A model generated the notes under the pieces. That model was not told the DNA's origin. It did no database searches and saw only the letters and a list, made by a program, of their open reading frames with translations. Below, piece by piece: positions 16,337-23,619 of a stretch of DNA of 64,000 bases. Within the stretch, counting starts at the first letter, position 1; every line of letters begins with the position of its first letter. The DNA is from an uncultured Prevotella sp. (GTDB lineage Bacteria > Bacteroidota > Bacteroidia > Bacteroidales > Bacteroidaceae), in assembly GCA_900540375.1 (NCBI GenBank), contig UQFS01000007.1, positions 50,141-114,140 on the forward strand. Reading direction: 5' to 3'. The translations under genes were made by a program, and so were the position numbers.

Positions 16337-17350
16337 ATGGCAGTAAATTACAAAGATCTTGGTCTCGTCAACACACGCGAGATGTTCAAGAGAGCCGTTA
16401 ATGGCGGCTATGCTATCCCAGCATTCAACTTCAATAACCTCGAACAGCTCCAGGCTATCATCACAGCTTCTTCTGAGCTTCGCTCTCCGGTGATCCTTCA
16501 GGTGTCTAAGGGCGCCCGCAACTATGCTAATCCTATCCTCCTCCGCTACATGGCAGAGGGCGCTGTGGAGTATGCTAAGTCTTTGGGCTGCAACCATCCT
16601 GAGATCGTGCTGCACCTCGACCACGGTGACAGCTTTGAGCTGGTGAAGAGCTGTGTTGACATGGGCTTCTCTTCTGTCATGATCGACGCATCTTCTAAGC
16701 CGTTCGATGAGAACATCGAGCTCACCAAGAAGTGCGTAGACTATGCTCATCAGTTCGACGTAACTGTTGAGGCAGAGTTGGGTGTCCTCGCTGGTGTTGA
16801 GGACGAGGTTGCTTCTGAGAAGTCTCACTATACACGTCCTGAGGAGGTGATCGAGTTCAGCGAGCGCTCTGGTTGCGACTCTCTGGCTATCTCCATCGGC
16901 ACTTCTCACGGTGCTTACAAGTTCAAGCCCGAGCAGTGCACACGTGACCCGAAGACAGGTCGCCTGATTCCTCCTCCATTGGCATTCGACGTGCTGGCAG
17001 AGATTGAGAAGAAGCTCCCTGGCTTCCCAATCGTGCTTCACGGCTCTTCTTCTGTTCCTCAGAAGTATGTCGACATCATCAACCAGTACGGTGGCAAGCT
17101 CCCCGACGCTGTTGGTATCCCAGAGGAGCAGCTGCGTAAGGCTGCTAAGAGCGCTGTCTGCAAGATCAACATCGACTCTGACTCTCGTCTGGCTTACACT
17201 GCTGGTGTCCGTGAGACCCTCGCTCTGCATCCTGACTACTTCGATCCTCGTCAGTATGGCAAGGTCGCTCGTGCTTACATGACAGACATGTACAAGGAGA
17301 AGATCACCGACGTGCTCGGCTCTGATCACAAGCTCGCTAACTGCGATTAA
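16337..17350 (+). CDS. fba: class II fructose-bisphosphate aldolase
   Basis: Zinc-dependent glycolytic/gluconeogenic aldolase cleaving fructose-1,6-bisphosphate. The 337-aa product has the class II signatures IVLHLDHGDSFE (Asp and metal-binding His near residue 95), VEAELGVLAGVEDE, SIGTSHGAYK (zinc His) and FPIVLHGSSSVP. Codon use is unlike most neighbours: Ser is mostly TCT and Ala often GCT, the pattern expected of a very highly expressed gene rather than of transfer. It has its own promoter and is followed by two hairpins, the second very strong. Confidence 0.95.
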   Translation: MAVNYKDLGLVNTREMFKRAVNGGYAIPAFNFNNLEQLQAIITASSELRSPVILQVSKGARNYANPILLRYMAEGAVEYAKSLGCNHPEIVLHLDHGDSFELVKSCVDMGFSSVMIDASSKPFDENIELTKKCVDYAHQFDVTVEAELGVLAGVEDEVASEKSHYTRPEEVIEFSERSGCDSLAISIGTSHGAYKFKPEQCTRDPKTGRLIPPPLAFDVLAEIEKKLPGFPIVLHGSSSVPQKYVDIINQYGGKLPDAVGIPEEQLRKAAKSAVCKINIDSDSRLAYTAGVRETLALHPDYFDPRQYGKVARAYMTDMYKEKITDVLGSDHKLANCD

Positions 17351-17369
17351 TCTGTTTTAGCATTTCTTT

Positions 17370-17396
17370 TTCCATGCTCCCTCTGTGAGCATGGAA
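17370..17396 (+). terminator. hairpin after fba
   Basis: A 10-bp perfect stem, TTCCATGCTC (17370-17379) with GAGCATGGAA (17387-17396), 7-nt loop. It has no T run of its own and precedes the strong terminator, perhaps stabilising the 3' end. Confidence 0.5.
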
Positions 17397-17401
17397 GATT
17401 G

Positions 17402-17449
17402 AAGCATAAAAAAAGGACTGCCAGAGATGGCAGTCCTTTTTTTATGCTT
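17402..17449. terminator. strong bidirectional terminator
   Basis: A perfect 22-bp stem (17402-17423 with 17428-17449) around the loop GAGA. The core GGACTGCCA/TGGCAGTCC is flanked by A7 and T7, so it ends transcription from fba (+) and from the convergent flavoprotein gene (-). Confidence 0.9.
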
Positions 17450-17456
17450 GTTACTA

Positions 17457-18089
17457 TCACTTGGAAGTCCTGATGAAATTCATCGGTGTCCACGCTTCTC
17501 TCTCCGGATACTGTGGGTCTCCGCCTTGGTGGATACGCTTCAACAGCCAGGCCATGTTGTTGGCCATCGTGCGCATCGTCTGCATACCTTCCTCGTCAAG
17601 GTCCGCCTCACCGGGCTTCAGTCCGTAGACGATATTCCAGTATTGCGAAGTGACGATGGGCATGTCCATCATCTCAAACGCCATGTTCATGGTCTGGTAG
17701 GCCGCCGTGGCACCTCCGCGACGACACACCGCTACATTAGCCACAGGCTTATTTTTCATCAGACTGCCACCGGCCACGAGCATACGCTGCACTACGGCGA
17801 GTAAGGTGCCGTTGGGTTGACCAAAATACACCGGTGAGCCAAATATGAATCCGTCAGCATGCTCAGCCTTTGCCAGAAAGCCGTTACACACGTCATCGTC
17901 GAACGCACAGCGGCTGTTGTTCTTCTTCTTGCATCCGCCGCAGGCGATGCATCCGCGCACCGGCTTGTTGCCCAACTGCACGATTTCCGTCTCTATGCCC
18001 TGTGTTTCCAACGTCTTTGCGGCCATGCTCAACGCATGGAAGGCGTTGCCCTCTTTATGAGAGCTGCCATTGATCAGTAATACTTTCAT
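17457..18089 (-). CDS. iron-sulfur flavoprotein-like NAD(P)H oxidoreductase
   Basis: A 210-aa flavodoxin-fold protein of the NADPH-dependent FMN reductase/Isf group. The FMN phosphate loop is NGSSHKEGNA (residues 8-17). A compact cysteine motif follows, Cys47-x2-Cys50-x2-Cys53-x7-Cys61, the arrangement that binds a 4Fe-4S cluster in Isf proteins. GSPVYFGQPNG (about residues 84-94) is the second FMN contact. Such proteins move electrons in anaerobes, often in oxygen defence, but the physiological partner is unknown. It lies 80 bp downstream of the histidine kinase gene on the same strand and could be part of that transcript. Confidence 0.85.
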   Translation of the reverse strand: MKVLLINGSSHKEGNAFHALSMAAKTLETQGIETEIVQLGNKPVRGCIACGGCKKKNNSRCAFDDDVCNGFLAKAEHADGFIFGSPVYFGQPNGTLLAVVQRMLVAGGSLMKNKPVANVAVCRRGGATAAYQTMNMAFEMMDMPIVTSQYWNIVYGLKPGEADLDEEGMQTMRTMANNMAWLLKRIHQGGDPQYPEREAWTPMNFIRTSK

Positions 18090-18169
18090 CTTGTGCTATA
18101 TATATATAATAATGTGTATGTTCAGAATGGTTTTAACAAACACCGTGCCATGAAGGTGACGCGATGCCG

Positions 18170-19318
18170 CTATTGAAACCTCAGCCGGAACGTCGTCTGT
18201 CCATCGTGGCGGTCGGGTAGGAGGGCGATGGAGCCGTTGCTCACCCGCATGATCTGGCGTGAGATAGACAGTCCTATGCCACTGCCTTCGTCTTTAGTGG
18301 TGAAGAAGGGGATGAAGATATGTGTGGCGATGTCCCGCGGTATCGGCTCACCATCGTCACTGATATCTACGACAACCGATTCATCGGTGTCGGAAAAGGC
18401 GTGCAGGCTGATGTGTTGTCCCTCTGAAGTGGCCTCTGCCGCGTTTTTCAGTAAGTTGCTCACCACACGGGCGATGAGTCCCTCATCGGCGTAAACCATC
18501 AGATCGTCGGGTTCTACACTGATAGTGATCGTTACATCCTTGTGGAGTAATGGTTTGGCTTGTGTAGCCATGCGTTGCAGGAAAGGCTTCACGTCGAAGG
18601 GTGACGGCTGCGGCGTGGGCACATGGGTGAACTGTCGGTAGTTCTCCACGAAGCGAATCAGATCCTTGCTGGTCTGGTGGATCACCTCCAGTCCCTCGTG
18701 CTGTTCGCCTTCAGCCTGTGGCAACAGGGCTTCGCTGAGCGAGATGACTGGTGTGAGCGTGTTCATGATCTCATGGGTGAGCACACGGATGAGGCGTACC
18801 CATGAGTCGATCTCCTGGTTGGCCAGCTCGCCGCCGATGTCACTGAAGGCGATGATGCGTACGCGACGCTGTTGCAGGATCGTGTGAGTCTCGCGTACGG
18901 AGAACTTCTTCAAAGTGTCGCTGACTTGACTGATATGTGTGATGGCTTCGCGGTTCAATAGTTTGCGTGCGGCTTTGTTGCTTCTAAGCACCAGTCCCCG
19001 TTCCTCGTTGACAATCAGAACACCCGTGTCCACCGAGTCAAGGATGAGTTCAAAGTACTTCTCCTTTTCTATCTGTTCATCGCGTGCGTGTTGTAGGATT
19101 TCCTTGATGCGGTTGAGCGATTGGTTGATCATGGCATCGCCTCTCCGGTCTTCGGAATAGCGGAAGGCGTAGTCCCCGTTGTCGATGGCGTTGAACAGAA
19201 AGGCCACCTTACTCACTGTGCGGTGGTTGCGTCGCCACAGCAAAATTACCATAGTCAACAACGTCACGATGATAACGGTGGCAATGGCAAGGAGAATGTA
19301 GTATTCAAGCTGTGTCAT
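18170..19318 (-). CDS. sensor histidine kinase (partner of sigma-54 activator)
   Basis: A 382-aa NtrY/AtoS-like kinase. One N-terminal transmembrane helix (residues 7-28) without a periplasmic domain suggests an intracellular or membrane signal. A PAS-like segment lies at about 85-165. The H box is VLTHEIMNTLTP with phospho-acceptor His182; the N box NLLKNAAEA is at 288-296, then VDISDDGEP (G1), FIPFFTTK (F) and GSGIGLSIS (G2, 345-353). Start 19318 (MTQLEYYILL) was chosen because the in-frame extension to 19534 overlaps the regulator gene and translates a C-rich repeat (HPNPPQKGG). It lies 128 bp downstream of the regulator gene. Confidence 0.9.
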   Translation of the reverse strand: MTQLEYYILLAIATVIIVTLLTMVILLWRRNHRTVSKVAFLFNAIDNGDYAFRYSEDRRGDAMINQSLNRIKEILQHARDEQIEKEKYFELILDSVDTGVLIVNEERGLVLRSNKAARKLLNREAITHISQVSDTLKKFSVRETHTILQQRRVRIIAFSDIGGELANQEIDSWVRLIRVLTHEIMNTLTPVISLSEALLPQAEGEQHEGLEVIHQTSKDLIRFVENYRQFTHVPTPQPSPFDVKPFLQRMATQAKPLLHKDVTITISVEPDDLMVYADEGLIARVVSNLLKNAAEATSEGQHISLHAFSDTDESVVVDISDDGEPIPRDIATHIFIPFFTTKDEGSGIGLSISRQIMRVSNGSIALLPDRHDGQTTFRLRFQ

Positions 19319-19346
19319 ATATATATAAGGTGTGTCATATATAACC
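19319..19346. repeat. AT-rich box pair with AAGGTGTGTC
   Basis: TGTGTCATATATA occurs at 19311-19323 and again from 19331, separated by TATAAGG. Related to the AT-rich boxes at 18094-18117, 29213-29284 and 47543-47606. Confidence 0.45.
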
Positions 19347-19398
19347 GATGTTTTGTCTCCCTCTATACTCGGTGGCTTGTTTAATTCATAATTGGTTT

Positions 19399-19438
19399 CT
19401 TGTCTCCCTCCCTTTTGGGGAGGGTTAGGGTGGGGTTG
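19399..19438. repeat. C-rich hairpin family, copy 2
   Basis: CTCCCTCCCTTTTGGGGAGG followed by GTTAGGGTGGGG lies between the regulator and kinase genes. On the minus strand it would read HPNPPQKGG, a classic false peptide from this type of intergenic repeat. Confidence 0.6.
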
Positions 19439-19446
19439 ATGGCTTC

Positions 19447-20772
19447 TTATATCCCGTATTTTTTCATCTTGTTGTACAGCGTCTGTCTGGAGATGCCTAA
19501 TTGTGAAGCCACGTGCGAGAGGTTTCCCTCGCATTCCGTGATGGCCTTGGCAATCATCTCGCGCTCCATATCGTCGAGTCGTTGGATGTCGTTGGTCGGT
19601 TGAGGGCGCGTCGTGGCAGAACCTTCAATGTCGTCGGAAAGTATCGTTGTACCGTCGGAGAGGATGACAGCCTTCTCCACGGCATGTTGCAGCTCACGGA
19701 TGTTGCCGTACCATGGCAAGCGCTCTATCTTCTCTTGGGCCTCAGGAGCAAACGTCATCCCCTCCTTATTATATAGGTGGGCATAGCGGTGGAGAAAAGA
19801 GTTGGCATAGGTCATGATGTCGTCTGTGCGCTCACGCAGAGGTGGCAGGTGCAGTTGGATAGTGTTGATGCGGTAGAGGAGGTCTTCGCGGAACGCACAT
19901 TGCCGCACCATCTCCTCTAAGTTGCGATTAGTGGCACAGACGACGCGCACGTCAATGACTATCGGCTTGCTGCCGCCGACTCTGACGATGGTGCGCCGTT
20001 GCAGGGCGGTGAGCAGTTTGGCTTGAAGCGCGTAGCTGAGGTTGCCAATTTCGTCGAGAAAGAGCGTGCCGCCCTCAGCGAGCTCAAACTTACCGGGCTT
20101 GTCGGTCTTGGCATCGGTGAAGGCCCCTTTGACATAGCCGAAGAGCTCACTCTCGAAGAGCGTCTCCGTGACAGCACCCAGGTCGATGGGCATCAGCGCT
20201 TTGCCAGCGCGCTTCGAGAGCCGGTGTATCTCTTTGGCGAGTACTTCTTTGCCCGTACCGTTCTCGCCGGTAATGAGGATGTTGGCGTCGGTGGCTGCCA
20301 CCTTCTCCACCATGTCGTGCAATCGTTTCATGGCGGGCGAGATGCCCCATATCATCTCCGACGCTGCCGTGGCTGCCGTTTTCTTTTTTTGTGTCTTTTG
20401 GTAGGCGTCGGTCAGCTTCTCTATGAGTTGATGGTTGTCGAAGGGCTTGACGATGAAGTCTGTGGCTCCATCCTTCAGTCCTGTCACAGCCAACTCTATA
20501 TCGGCGTAGGCGGTGAAGAGCACGACGGCGGTCTGCGGCCGCGCTTCCTTGATCTCCCGGAGCCAGAAGAGTCCCTCGTTGCCGTTGTTGATGCCGCTGT
20601 GGAAGTTCATGTCGAGCAGCACTACATCGGGTTGGTCCTCACGCAGTCGGGTGACGAGCCCGGAGGGACTGGTCAGGCAGATGATGCGCTCAAAGGTCTG
20701 CTCGGTCACCATCTTCACCGTGGTGAGGATGTTACGATTGTCGTCGACGACGAGTAGTGTGCCGTGTTTCAT
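19447..20772 (-). CDS. NtrC-family sigma-54-dependent response regulator
   Basis: A 441-aa enhancer-binding regulator. The receiver domain (1-120) has the phospho-acceptor Asp54 (VVLLDMNFHSG) and Lys109. The AAA+ domain (about 140-375) has Walker A GENGTGKE (169-176), the sigma-54 contact loop GAFTDA (216-221) in place of the usual GAFTGA, Walker B LFLDE (237-241) and RVVCATNRNL. The C-terminal Fis-type helix-turn-helix (about 400-441) contains LSHVASQLGISRQTLYNKMKKYG. It has its own housekeeping promoter (20809-20840) and is divergent from the efflux operon, whose upstream region carries paired operators and a sigma-54 promoter; control of that operon is inferred. Confidence 0.94.
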   Translation of the reverse strand: MKHGTLLVVDDNRNILTTVKMVTEQTFERIICLTSPSGLVTRLREDQPDVVLLDMNFHSGINNGNEGLFWLREIKEARPQTAVVLFTAYADIELAVTGLKDGATDFIVKPFDNHQLIEKLTDAYQKTQKKKTAATAASEMIWGISPAMKRLHDMVEKVAATDANILITGENGTGKEVLAKEIHRLSKRAGKALMPIDLGAVTETLFESELFGYVKGAFTDAKTDKPGKFELAEGGTLFLDEIGNLSYALQAKLLTALQRRTIVRVGGSKPIVIDVRVVCATNRNLEEMVRQCAFREDLLYRINTIQLHLPPLRERTDDIMTYANSFLHRYAHLYNKEGMTFAPEAQEKIERLPWYGNIRELQHAVEKAVILSDGTTILSDDIEGSATTRPQPTNDIQRLDDMEREMIAKAITECEGNLSHVASQLGISRQTLYNKMKKYGI

Positions 20773-20808
20773 GGTGCTTCTTCCCTTTTTCTATACTCTT
20801 ACTTTCTA

Positions 20809-20840
20809 CAAAAGTAACTAATATTAGTTGCACTAACAAA
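20809..20840 (-). promoter_or_regulatory. housekeeping promoter of the regulator gene
   Basis: On the minus strand TTTG (20837-20840), 20-bp spacer, TACTTTTG (20809-20816), with the start codon about 28 nt past the predicted start of transcription. It points away from the efflux operon. Confidence 0.7.
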
Positions 20841-20898
20841 TTCTTTCGAGACTTTTTATTCATCATTGCTTGCGTGAATACGAGGAAAGCTGCTTGCG

Positions 20899-20938
20899 GT
20901 GTCTAATTCTTGTACATACAGTGTCCATTTATTGTACA
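20899..20938. promoter_or_regulatory. paired upstream activator sites (probable enhancer)
   Basis: GTGTCTAATTCTTGTACA (20899-20916) and GTGTCCATTTATTGTACA (20921-20938) match at 15 of 18 positions and are 22 bp apart, two helical turns. Each is also a dyad: the second reads AGTGTCCA-N5-TGTACACT. Pairs of dyads 80-120 bp upstream of a -24/-12 promoter are the normal binding layout for NtrC-type activators. Confidence 0.7.
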
Positions 20939-20992
20939 CTGGTATTTGTGGCGACCTCTTGCAGATGTTTAGTAAACAGCGACTTACGTTTT

Positions 20993-21008
20993 TGGCACAC
21001 CATTGGCA
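20993..21008 (+). promoter_or_regulatory. sigma-54 (-24/-12) promoter of the efflux operon
   Basis: TGGCACACCATTGGCA matches the sigma-54 consensus TGGCACG-N4-TTGCW at all but two positions, with the invariant GG (20994-20995) and GC (21006-21007) exactly 10 bp apart. Transcription would start near 21018-21020, only 2-4 nt before the ATG at 21022, so the message would be nearly leaderless. Confidence 0.65.
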
Positions 21009-21021
21009 CTATTGTCAGTGT

Positions 21022-22359
21022 ATGAAAACAAAGCATTATATCCTCATCATGGGCTTCTTTGTGAGCCTGAGCGTCCAGGGGCAGGAGCCGTGGACCCTCG
21101 ACCGTTGCATTGCCTATGCCCAAGAGCACGCCTCCGAGGTGAGACGACAGACGCTGGAACAGGAGCAGAAGCGTATCGACTATCGCACGTCGCTGCTCAA
21201 CTTCCTGCCTAGTATGTCGGCGGAAGTCAACGGACAGTACAGCTGGGGACGCAACATCGACCCGGAGACCAATACCTATAATAATGTCACTACGTTCAAC
21301 AACTACTATTCGTTGGGCGCCTCCATGACGCTCTTCGACGGTGGTGCCACTTGGAACGCATTCCGTCAGGCCCGTCTCGACAGAGCTTCAGCACAGTTGG
21401 CCGTGCAGCAGGCACGTGATGACAAGGCCATCACGGTCATGGAGAAATATGTCGACGCGGTGTACACCCGTCGCTCTATCGCCCTTGCCGAAGAGAAATG
21501 GCGTGACTCCAAGGCGCTGTTGGTGAAGACGCAGCGACTCTTTGAGTTGGGAGAGAAGAGCCGTCCCGACGTGGTGCAGGTGGAGAGCCAGATCGCCGAG
21601 GATGATTATAACCTGCTTCACCAGCGTCATCTCGCCGACAAAGCCCTGAACGACTTGAAGACCGCGATGAACTTTCCGGGCGACGACAGCCTTGCAGTGA
21701 GCACTCTGCCCGTTGATGTCCACGCAGCCGCCACCCTTCCTGCCAGCCGTACAGCCTGTGACAGTCTCATGCGCCACGGTTTCTTCCTCGCTGAGCGTCC
21801 GGCCGTGACGGTGGCAGAAGCTAAGGCGGAGCATGCACGCATGGAGTGGAAGATACAACGGGCTGCCTTACTTCCCAAACTGAGCTTGGGAGGCGGCGTG
21901 GCCACCAATTACTATAAAAATCTCACAGCGGGCTACGCGGCTGAGGGCTTTGGTTCGCAATTTCGCAACAACATGGGTGAGTATATCTATATGACGCTCT
22001 CCATCCCTGTCTTCAATGCTTCGTCGTGGAACAGAGTCCGTCGGGCCAAGACCGACTGGCAGGAAGCGCAACTCGACCTCGCCGACGCGCGCCGCAAGCA
22101 ACACGATGATGCACTGCAGGCTGTACTTGACTACCGTGGCTATGCCCGTGAGGTAGAACAACTCCAGCGCAAGGTGGGCGCCGACTCGTTGGCGCATCAT
22201 CTCTCTAATCGCAAATACGAGGAAGGTATGCTCAGCGTCTATGACCTGCACACCACGGCGCAGACACTCTTGCAAAGTCGCCTGCTGCTGTTGCAAAGCG
22301 AGATGATGCTGGCTTTGAAGGCACGACTGGTCAATTATTTCATCAATGGGAAACTATAA
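21022..22359 (+). CDS. TolC-family outer membrane efflux protein
   Basis: A 445-aa outer membrane channel of the OEP family, the exit duct of tripartite export systems. Signal peptide MKTKHYILIMGFFVSLSVQG is followed by WTLDRCIAYAQEHASEV, the usual first helix of the OEP repeat. Two repeats of long helices and two beta segments are visible, for example WGRNIDPETNTYNN-like and FVNYTLTL-type strands (YIYMTLSIPVFNASSWN), and the end YDLHTTAQTLLQSR. The start at 21022 is chosen for the signal peptide; the in-frame stretch back to 20899 covers the operators. First gene of a five-gene operon, 6 bp before the adaptor gene. Confidence 0.92.
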   Translation: MKTKHYILIMGFFVSLSVQGQEPWTLDRCIAYAQEHASEVRRQTLEQEQKRIDYRTSLLNFLPSMSAEVNGQYSWGRNIDPETNTYNNVTTFNNYYSLGASMTLFDGGATWNAFRQARLDRASAQLAVQQARDDKAITVMEKYVDAVYTRRSIALAEEKWRDSKALLVKTQRLFELGEKSRPDVVQVESQIAEDDYNLLHQRHLADKALNDLKTAMNFPGDDSLAVSTLPVDVHAAATLPASRTACDSLMRHGFFLAERPAVTVAEAKAEHARMEWKIQRAALLPKLSLGGGVATNYYKNLTAGYAAEGFGSQFRNNMGEYIYMTLSIPVFNASSWNRVRRAKTDWQEAQLDLADARRKQHDDALQAVLDYRGYAREVEQLQRKVGADSLAHHLSNRKYEEGMLSVYDLHTTAQTLLQSRLLLLQSEMMLALKARLVNYFINGKL

Positions 22360-22365
22360 TAGACT

Positions 22366-23619
22366 ATGGATATAGAAATCAAACAGAAAAAATACCGTGT
22401 GCCACGTAAGTACTGGCCGTGGATAGGCGGGGGGGTGGTCGTCATAGCGCTGTTGGCCTGGCTGGCTCAGAGCAACTTCACCTCATCGTTGCAGGTCGAC
22501 GAGCACGGGCTGAGCATTGCCACCGTCGAGGACGCACAGTTCAACGACTATGTGAGTGTGGACGGTAATGTGGTGCCTATCCAGGTGGTGCAGATATCGC
22601 CTGAGGAAGGCGGCACCGTCGTAGAGAAGGTCGTTGACGAAGGATCGAAGGTACACAAAGGCGACATCATCGTCAAGCTGAGCAACTCGAACCTCGACCT
22701 TGAAATTCTCAACGCCGAGAGCGAGCTGGCCGAGAAGCAGGACATGCTGCGCAACACACAGCTTTCCATGGAGCAGGACCAGCTCAGCAACCGCACGGAA
22801 GCTGCCCAGTTCGCTATGGACGTGCAGACCAAGAAACGGGCATTGAACCATCAGGCCGCCTTGCAGAAAGAGCAACTTAACTCGCGTGAGGACTATCTCA
22901 AGGCCAAGGAAGACTATCGGCTCGCCGTGGAGAAGAACAGCCTCATCCGTCAGCGACTCAGCAAGAGTGCACAGATGCGGTGGGCACAGATGAACCAGAT
23001 GAGCGACAACCTTGCCTCTATGCAGCGCAATGTGGAACTTGTCCGGCAGCGTAAGGCCAAGCTCGACGTGCGCTCATCTATTGACGGTGAGGTGGGACTG
23101 CTCGACGTGGAGTTAGGACAGAGCATCACACCGGGGCAGAAGATTGGCGTCATCAACGACCTCAGCGACTACAAGGTGGAGGCACAGGTCGATGAGCACT
23201 ACATCGACCGCGTGCACAGCGGACTTGCTGCTACGTTCACGCAGAATGGCAGAACCTACCGCCTTGAGGTTCGCAAGGTTTATCCCGAGGTGCACGAAGG
23301 CCACTTCAAGATTGACTTCGTCTTCCGTGGCGCCCGCCCACAGAACATCCGCACGGGGCAGACCTACTACATCGACCTGCAGCTCGGCGAGTCGAAGAAG
23401 GCCATCATCATCCCCAAGGGTACGTTCTACAGTACCACCGGCGGCTCGTGGATCTTCGTGCTCGACGCTTCCGGTTACAAGGCTTACCGCCGCAACATAC
23501 GCATCGGACGGCAGAACCCGCAGTACTATGAAGTGTTGGAGGGACTGGAGCCCGGCGAGCGCGTCATCGTGAGCGGCTACGAGAGCTATAAGGATTATAA
23601 AGAACTAAAGATAAAATGA
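22366..23619 (+). CDS. HlyD/MacA-type periplasmic adaptor protein
   Basis: A 417-aa membrane-fusion protein linking the inner-membrane transporter to the outer membrane channel. A short cytoplasmic start is followed by one transmembrane helix (about 18-35, WIGGGVVVIALLAWLA). A biotinyl-lipoyl half-motif lies near residues 75-108 (GGTVVEKVVDEGSKVHKGD), then a long coiled-coil hairpin (about 113-235), the second lipoyl half (DGEVGLLDVELGQSITPGQ) and beta-barrel and membrane-proximal domains to the end. It starts 6 bp after the channel gene and its stop overlaps the next start (ATGA), so translation is probably coupled. Confidence 0.92.
   Translation: MDIEIKQKKYRVPRKYWPWIGGGVVVIALLAWLAQSNFTSSLQVDEHGLSIATVEDAQFNDYVSVDGNVVPIQVVQISPEEGGTVVEKVVDEGSKVHKGDIIVKLSNSNLDLEILNAESELAEKQDMLRNTQLSMEQDQLSNRTEAAQFAMDVQTKKRALNHQAALQKEQLNSREDYLKAKEDYRLAVEKNSLIRQRLSKSAQMRWAQMNQMSDNLASMQRNVELVRQRKAKLDVRSSIDGEVGLLDVELGQSITPGQKIGVINDLSDYKVEAQVDEHYIDRVHSGLAATFTQNGRTYRLEVRKVYPEVHEGHFKIDFVFRGARPQNIRTGQTYYIDLQLGESKKAIIIPKGTFYSTTGGSWIFVLDASGYKAYRRNIRIGRQNPQYYEVLEGLEPGERVIVSGYESYKDYKELKIK

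Noticed and set aside
16337..17350. Horizontal transfer of fba because of its unusual codon use
   Set aside because: Strong bias to TCT, GCT and similar codons is expected for a highly expressed glycolytic gene, and the promoter is native in type.
19319..19534. N-terminal extension of the histidine kinase
   Set aside because: It overlaps the regulator gene and reads through a C-rich intergenic repeat.
20949..20962. A second sigma-54-like sequence, TGGCGACCTCTTGC
   Set aside because: The GG and GC dinucleotides are separated by 9 bp rather than the obligatory 10, whereas 20993-21008 has the correct spacing.
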